This document shows, piece by piece, positions 57,845 through 64,000 of a stretch of 64,000 nucleotides of DNA. The DNA is from Macrococcus carouselicus (lineage in GTDB: Bacteria > Bacillota > Bacilli > Staphylococcales > Staphylococcaceae): NCBI RefSeq assembly GCF_004359515.1, contig NZ_SCWD01000001.1, forward strand, positions 558,001 to 622,000. The letters run 5' to 3'. Within the stretch, counting starts at the first letter, position 1, and each line of letters opens with the position of its first letter. The translations under genes and the position numbers were made by a program. The notes beneath the pieces are model-generated. The model was given only the letters and a program-made list of their open reading frames with translations. It had not been told where the DNA came from and did not search any database.

Positions 57845-58694
57845 TCTTATTGTACTGATAAGCGGCCAGCAGCGTACAGCATATGTCGAGGACCGGGGTA
57901 TTCAGCTTGTGCTGCTGTGCAAGCCGAAGAAATTCACCCTGTATAAACTCATATTCCAGCAATCTGTTATTCATCGTATCATAATACATACTGGTCCCCA
58001 TATCAGGCGGATATCCGGCATAAATAGCAAGGATTTCATCGATATCTGATTCCTGGAATGATTCGCCCTCGCTATTTGCGATCATAATACCTTCAGCCAG
58101 CAGTTCTCTGACCATTTTCTCTACAGCAGGCATTTCCATAATGACAGCGGTATTTTTAGCGAGTGCTGTGACTGTATTGATTCCAAGATTGACGAGCATC
58201 TTATACCATAGGAGCGTCTTCTGATCGTCAGTGATGATCACTTCCAGCTGAGTGTCATGCAGCAATGTCTTCAGACGCAGCATCTGCTCATGATTCGGCA
58301 GGATGAGCTTTCGGTCCCGGAAATGAGTGATATGGCCCTCCTTGTTCTGCCCGCTGATATAGACTGCAGCCTGGAAGGCAGGGGCCATAGTAAATTCAGG
58401 TAACTGCCCCATACCATTCTGACAGACGATAATGATTGTCCCGTCATGGCACATCTTTATCAGGGCATCTTTAATTTCAGCAATCTTAGTCGCTTTGATG
58501 GCGACAAAGATAAAGTCAAACTGCTGCTGGTTCACCACCAGGGATGATACGTTAAGTTTTACCTGCTGAGCTGATAATAAAGTGATCTGCTGTTCCTTGC
58601 GCCCGAACAGCTTGACATCAAGTCCTGCGTTTCTGAGCTCGTTTGTAATGACACTGCCAACAGCGCCCGGTCCGATTACTGCAAAATTTGTCAT
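57840..58694 (-). CDS. panE: 2-dehydropantoate 2-reductase (ketopantoate reductase)
   Basis: PanE reduces ketopantoate to pantoate with NADPH. The 284-residue protein has the N-terminal Rossmann motif VIGPGAVGS (residues 6-14), KATK (about 92-95, the conserved Lys region) and the C-terminal domain with a conserved Lys in LLWYKMLVNLGINT (about 172-185). The start MTNFAVIG has AAGGAGAA 5 bases upstream; the longer frame to 58820 runs into the divergent promoter region. It is divergent from panBCD, so the whole pantoate/pantothenate pathway is grouped here. Confidence 0.92.
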   Translation of the reverse strand: MTNFAVIGPGAVGSVITNELRNAGLDVKLFGRKEQQITLLSAQQVKLNVSSLVVNQQQFDFIFVAIKATKIAEIKDALIKMCHDGTIIIVCQNGMGQLPEFTMAPAFQAAVYISGQNKEGHITHFRDRKLILPNHEQMLRLKTLLHDTQLEVIITDDQKTLLWYKMLVNLGINTVTALAKNTAVIMEMPAVEKMVRELLAEGIMIANSEGESFQESDIDEILAIYAGYPPDMGTSMYYDTMNNRLLEYEFIQGEFLRLAQQHKLNTPVLDICCTLLAAYQYNKK

Positions 58695-58713
58695 AAAGTT
58701 CTCCTTTTTATAG

Positions 58714-58742
58714 TGGTCAGTTCGCTCATACTTGATTATAAT
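58714..58742 (+). promoter_or_regulatory. Probable panBCD promoter
   Basis: TGGTCA at 58714-58719, a 17-base spacer and TATAAT at 58737-58742. The -10 is nearly symmetric (ATTATAAT), so part of it may also serve panE on the other strand. Confidence 0.4.
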
Positions 58743-58773
58743 AAATTCAGCTTGTAAGAAGGAAGTGCTATCC

Positions 58774-60810
<2,037 letters not shown>

Positions 60811-60838
60811 AAAAATAAGAGGCCGCGGCCTCTTATTT
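60811..60838 (+). terminator. Bidirectional terminator after panD
   Basis: AAATAAGAGGCCG at 60813-60825 is followed directly by its complement to 60838, with A and T flanks. It is shared with the convergent gene at 60833. Confidence 0.87.
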
Positions 60839-61153
60839 ACTTGTATGCGTCCACTCATCACCCGGGAAGCGATGACGTTTAGTATGGGCATAGATGTTGT
60901 CAGCCGCATAGTCTTCATTCGTATAGACAGTGATGTCAAAGAAAACCATATTCTGATCGAACGGCTCGGTTAGATACTGGTCTTTCAGATGATGAAACAG
61001 GCGCTGCATAGCAGCGTGATCCAGACTTGGATACTCACGTAGAATTTTTTTAATCAGCTGACCGTTTTTGTTGTAGACGCCTTGAACAACGATGACAAAC
61101 GTCTCATTTTCGTTTAATACATCATCAAAGATATTGATTTGTCCATTGACCAT
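60833..61153 (-). CDS. Hypothetical protein, 106 aa
   Basis: I do not recognise the family. The protein is soluble and rich in aromatic and charged residues, with no signal or membrane segment. It opens VNGQINIFDDVLNENETFVIVVQG and ends in a basic His-rich tail (HTKRHRFPGDEWTHTSK). A very strong AGGAGG lies 7 bases before the ATG, and terminators flank both ends, so it is a genuine monocistronic gene. Confidence 0.75.
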   Translation of the reverse strand: MVNGQINIFDDVLNENETFVIVVQGVYNKNGQLIKKILREYPSLDHAAMQRLFHHLKDQYLTEPFDQNMVFFDITVYTNEDYAADNIYAHTKRHRFPGDEWTHTSK

Positions 61154-61196
61154 GAGAAACCTCCTAGTGAGAGCGTTTTCTTCTATTATAAACTAT

Positions 61197-61232
61197 AAAG
61201 CCGGGCACTGTCATACAGTTCCCGGCTTTTTT
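61197..61232 (-). terminator. Bidirectional terminator beyond the amino acid permease
   Basis: AAGCCGGG-CACTG pairs with CAGTTCCCGGCTT around 61199-61227, with A and T tails. Read on the minus strand it closes the permease gene. Confidence 0.85.
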
Positions 61233-62677
61233 CAACGATTGACTTCGTATTTTGATAAATCGATTTCTTCATACTGGACCACTCTGGTCTTATGCAGCGT
61301 TTTATAGCCGATATAAGCGGCAAGCGCCACTAGAATCGGAATGAAGGATTCAATCAGTTTCGGCCAGTTGAGAGCAGCGATATCTGCATATGACTGACCG
61401 ATCAGCAGAAAAACAATCGTTGTGAGAACGATGATATTCCCTAAAGGATAAAGGGGTGCTTGATATGTCAGCAGATCAGCCGTATTTTTCTGCTGGACCC
61501 GAATCGCCTTACGCAGCCTGTAGTGACTGATGACACTGATAGCCCAGACGATAAGGACAAGCGTGCCGAGCATACTCAGCAGCTTAGCATAACCTCCCAT
61601 ATTGATGTGCGCATAGATGATAGTTAAGATGATCAGTCCGGTTGTCAGCAGCAGTGCATTGAACGGCATATTACGCTTGTTCAGCCTGCCGAGAAGAGCA
61701 GGCGCCTGTTGTTCCTGACTGAGGGAATACAGCAGTCTGCTTGTGGCGTATAGCCCTGAGTTACCGGCTGATAGGACGGCAGTCAGGATAACAGTATTCA
61801 TCAGTGATGCCGCAAACAGAATACCGAGTTTTTCGAAGATGATGGTGAACGGACTCATCGCAACATCTGATGCTTCGTTCAGCAATCTCGGGTCTGTATA
61901 CGGAATAAGCGCCGCTATGACGAAGATGGAACCGATATAGAAGAAAAGGATGCGCCAGAAGACCTGTTTGATGGCTTTTGGCATGGATTCCTTGGGATTA
62001 TCAGATTCACCTGCTGTGACCGCTACGACTTCTGTGCCGCCGAATGAGAATCCCGCTACTACAAGTACCCCGAGAAGTCCAAGGACGCCGTTAACAAAAG
62101 GGGCTTCGCCGACCGAAAAGTTCTTCAGACCGACGGGTTCGCCGCCGATTATGCCGAATATCATCAGCAGACCCATCACAAGGAAGATAATAATGGTCAC
62201 GACTTTGATGAATGAGAACCAGTATTCCGCTTCACCAAAAGATTTCACTGAGAAAGCATTCAGTAGAAAGAGCACGGCCAGAAAAATAAGGCACCATACA
62301 AATGAACCGATTCCACTGAATATATCCCAGTAGGAGAGTACTTTTGCTGCGGTGATGATATCAATACTGGCGACGAGCGACCAGATGACCCAGTATAACC
62401 AGCCGACCATAAAACCGGCTGCAGGATCGATGAAGCGTTTTGCGTAAGCGCTGAATGAACCCGAAACCGGATAAAAAGTTGCCAGTTCACCGAGTGACGT
62501 CATCAGGAAGTAAATCATAATACCAATCAAAATATAGGCAACGAGTGCACCCCCTGGGCCTGCCTGACTGACGATAGCGCCGCTTGCCATGAAGAGACCT
62601 GTCCCAATCGAGCCGCCTATGGCAATCATGGATATATGTCTTGTTTTGAGATCTCTGTCCATCTCTTTATTTTTCAT
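61232..62677 (-). CDS. Amino acid permease (AAT/APC family, LysP-like)
   Basis: A 481-residue transporter with 12 predicted membrane segments. The APC signature lies at the first helix (MIAIGGSIGTGLFMASG, about residues 17-33), and the second loop has the typical LGELATFYPVSGSFSAYAKRFIDPAAGF. It imports an amino acid by proton symport. Lysine is one candidate because of overall resemblance to LysP, but specificity is not certain. ATG 62677 follows GAGGAA by 9 bases; a GTG three codons earlier sits against that site. Confidence 0.87.
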   Translation of the reverse strand: MKNKEMDRDLKTRHISMIAIGGSIGTGLFMASGAIVSQAGPGGALVAYILIGIMIYFLMTSLGELATFYPVSGSFSAYAKRFIDPAAGFMVGWLYWVIWSLVASIDIITAAKVLSYWDIFSGIGSFVWCLIFLAVLFLLNAFSVKSFGEAEYWFSFIKVVTIIIFLVMGLLMIFGIIGGEPVGLKNFSVGEAPFVNGVLGLLGVLVVAGFSFGGTEVVAVTAGESDNPKESMPKAIKQVFWRILFFYIGSIFVIAALIPYTDPRLLNEASDVAMSPFTIIFEKLGILFAASLMNTVILTAVLSAGNSGLYATSRLLYSLSQEQQAPALLGRLNKRNMPFNALLLTTGLIILTIIYAHINMGGYAKLLSMLGTLVLIVWAISVISHYRLRKAIRVQQKNTADLLTYQAPLYPLGNIIVLTTIVFLLIGQSYADIAALNWPKLIESFIPILVALAAYIGYKTLHKTRVVQYEEIDLSKYEVNR

Positions 62678-62804
62678 GCCATTCACTTCCTCTTTTAATT
62701 AAGTATGTATAAGAGTTTAGTATGTTTGGAGTGATTTATCAAGTAAAAGTTTTAACACTTAAAAACTTAAACGCGTTAAAGTGAGAAAAATTAATCACTG
62801 ACAC

Positions 62805-62854
62805 TTGATTTTATGAAACAAGAAGGCTAATATTATATATCGAAATGATTACGA
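62805..62854 (+). promoter_or_regulatory. Promoter with Zur-type operator
   Basis: TTGATT at 62805-62810, a 17-base spacer and TAATAT at 62828-62833 form the promoter. TCGAAATGATTACGA at 62840-62854 matches the 7-1-7 Zur inverted repeat TCGTAAT-N-ATTACGA with one mismatch. It covers the expected transcription start, so zinc-loaded Zur should repress the zinc lipoprotein gene. Confidence 0.78.
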
Positions 62855-62869
62855 TTAGGAGATGTGAAA

Positions 62870-63787
62870 ATGAAGAAACTGATGATACTGCTGGTAGCTG
62901 TTCTGGTACTCGGCGCCTGTAGCAAAGAAGAGAATAACGGTAAGCTGAAGGTCTATACGACGGTCTTTCCTTTTAAATCAATGACAGAGCAGATCGGTGG
63001 GAATCATATTGAAGTTGAAAGTATCTATCCGAATGGAATTGATATTCATACCTATGAGCCGACACAGAAAGATGCACTGGAGATTGCAAAAGGAGATATG
63101 TTCGTCTATTCGAGTGATGAACTGGATCCCGTTGCAGCTAAAATAGCTAAAACAGTAAAGAATAAAGAGGTACTGCCAGTTGCAGCCGGTCTTGAGGAGA
63201 GTCAGCTGCTTGACCATCATCATGACCACGATCACGAACACGAGCATGAGCATTCTGAAAGTGCACAAGACCCCCACGTCTGGCTTGATCCGGTCATGAA
63301 CAAGACATTTGCGCAGCAAATCAAGAACCGCCTCATCAAACTGGATCCTGAAAACAAAAACGAGTATGAAGCAAATTATCAGAAACTCGCAAAAGATATT
63401 GACGAAATCGACAAGCAGATGAAAGACATCACGAAAAACCCTAAAAGAGATACGGTCTATATCTCTCATGAATCCATCGGCTACCTGGCGAATCGCTATC
63501 ATTTCAAAGAAGTAGGCGTATCGGGAATGAATAATGATGAACCTTCACAGCAGGAGATTGTGTCGATGATCAATGATATCAGAGAACTGAAGCCGCCTTA
63601 CATTCTATATGAACAGAATATCCCGTCGAAAATAACAGATATCATTAAGGAGAAAACGGATACGCAGGCACTGAATTTTCATAATATGTCGGTACTGACA
63701 GAAGAAGACTCTCAAAACAGAAATGTCAGCTATCAGTCATTGATGAAAAAAAACATCGAGACGCTCAATAAAGCATTGAATGAATAA
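62870..63787 (+). CDS. Zinc ABC transporter substrate-binding lipoprotein (ZnuA/AdcA-like)
   Basis: A 305-residue cluster A-I binding protein. The lipobox is VLGAC with the Cys near residue 18. A histidine-rich loop (DHHHDHDHEHEHEHS, near residues 117-131) between the metal-ligand segments is typical of zinc rather than manganese proteins. Metal ligands are expected in HTYEPTQKD (about 62-70), DPHVWLDP (about 137-144) and SHESIGYLANRY. AGGAGATG precedes ATG 62870; a GTG at 62864 overlaps that site. No permease or ATPase gene follows, so it must work with components encoded elsewhere. Confidence 0.92.
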   Translation: MKKLMILLVAVLVLGACSKEENNGKLKVYTTVFPFKSMTEQIGGNHIEVESIYPNGIDIHTYEPTQKDALEIAKGDMFVYSSDELDPVAAKIAKTVKNKEVLPVAAGLEESQLLDHHHDHDHEHEHEHSESAQDPHVWLDPVMNKTFAQQIKNRLIKLDPENKNEYEANYQKLAKDIDEIDKQMKDITKNPKRDTVYISHESIGYLANRYHFKEVGVSGMNNDEPSQQEIVSMINDIRELKPPYILYEQNIPSKITDIIKEKTDTQALNFHNMSVLTEEDSQNRNVSYQSLMKKNIETLNKALNE

Positions 63788-63846
63788 ATTTAAAAAATAA
63801 TGGTTTTTTTGCTTTACAATGGACTCATTTCCATGTAAATTACCCT

Positions 63847-63890
63847 ATGGACGAATTATTTTACTAAAGTCTGAATTAAAGTTCGTATTT
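63847..63890 (+). promoter_or_regulatory. Possible PurR operator (paired PurBoxes) before guaC
   Basis: GGACGAATTAT around 63850-63860 and the inverted AAAGTTCGTATTT around 63878-63890 resemble two inverted PurBoxes. The CGAA(T/C) and GTTCG cores are 24 bases apart, similar to Bacillus subtilis. guaC belongs to the PurR regulon in B. subtilis. The first box has one core mismatch. Confidence 0.35.
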
Positions 63891-63906
63891 GAAAAGAGGG
63901 GTATAA

Positions 63907-64000
63907 ATGGAAGAAGTATTCGACTATGAAGATATTCAGTTGATTCCGAATAAGTGTATTGTAACGAGCAGAAGTGAATGTGATACGTCCATACAGTTTG
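63907..64000 (+). CDS. guaC: GMP reductase, N-terminal part
   Basis: The first 31 residues ([22 protein letters not shown], then SECDTSIQF) match the N-terminus of the shorter Gram-positive GMP reductase, which deaminates GMP to IMP with NADPH. The frame is open to the end of the window, so the active-site Cys loop is not visible. GAGGGG precedes the ATG. Confidence 0.93.
   Translation, partial: MEEVFDYEDIQLIPNKCIVTSRSECDTSIQF

Noticed and set aside
63788-63906. Purine riboswitch upstream of guaC
   Set aside because: None of the conserved loop and junction sequences of the purine aptamer is present; a PurR operator explains the symmetry better.

Overview
The window is chromosomal DNA of a low-to-moderate GC Gram-positive coccus of the family Staphylococcaceae. 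The gene order truB-ribF-rpsO-pnp, rnjB-ftsK-ymfCFHIKM-pgsA, recA-rny-ymdB-korAB, miaB-ricA-mutSL-glpPFKD, miaA-hflX-ynbB-glnRA matches the conserved staphylococcal backbone. It has no sporulation genes and uses Gram-positive regulators (GlpP, GlnR, a LexA box of the Bacillus/Staphylococcus type). The GC content looks higher than in Staphylococcus itself (core genes are near 45-50 percent by eye), which suits the higher-GC Macrococcus-like members of the family. The genus call is inference.

Layout. 1-5.6 kb: 3' end of truB with an exact 199-bp tandem duplication, then ribF, rpsO, pnp, an M16 peptidase and a small unknown gene. 5.7-15.8 kb: RNase J2, then one long tightly packed operon from ftsK to pgsA holding a GntR regulator, an inactive/active pair of M16 peptidase-like proteins, the EF-P-modifying reductase, a DUF3388 protein and a RodZ-like protein. 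15.9-23.3 kb: recA under a perfect LexA box (cinA is missing from its usual place), RNase Y, an inserted Thr/Glu-rich lipoprotein gene, ymdB and korAB. 23.3-31.5 kb: a block interrupting the usual korB-miaB junction, with a TPP riboswitch driving a thiamine-precursor ABC transporter, a NERD-domain protein, a DedA protein and a heterodimeric ABC exporter. 31.6-49.2 kb: backbone again, covering tRNA modification, mismatch repair, glycerol use (cre-like site plus two GlpP-type leaders) and glutamine synthetase. hfq is absent between miaA and hflX.

49.2-54.4 kb is the most unusual part. A truncated tyrosine integrase lies beside short direct and inverted repeats. It is followed by two Ltp-repeat surface proteins (the family of the Streptococcus phage TP-J34 superinfection-exclusion lipoprotein) with Thr/Glu linkers, an orphan EssB/YukC-like membrane pseudokinase, a HIT protein, a frameshifted small gene and a secreted DUF4352/DUF5067-like protein. 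It reads as a decayed prophage lysogeny module plus cargo. 54.6-64 kb: a GNAT acetyltransferase, a MarR regulator, a DUF2332 protein, a HAD phosphatase, panE divergent from panBCD, an unknown gene, an amino acid permease, a zinc-binding lipoprotein behind a Zur-type box, and the start of guaC.

The main functional themes are translation and RNA turnover (rpsO, pnp, RNases J2 and Y, ricA, miaA, miaB, hflX), DNA repair and segregation (recA, mutSL, ftsK), coenzymes (ribF, the thiamine transporter, pantothenate synthesis) and nutrient control (glp, gln, zinc, purines).
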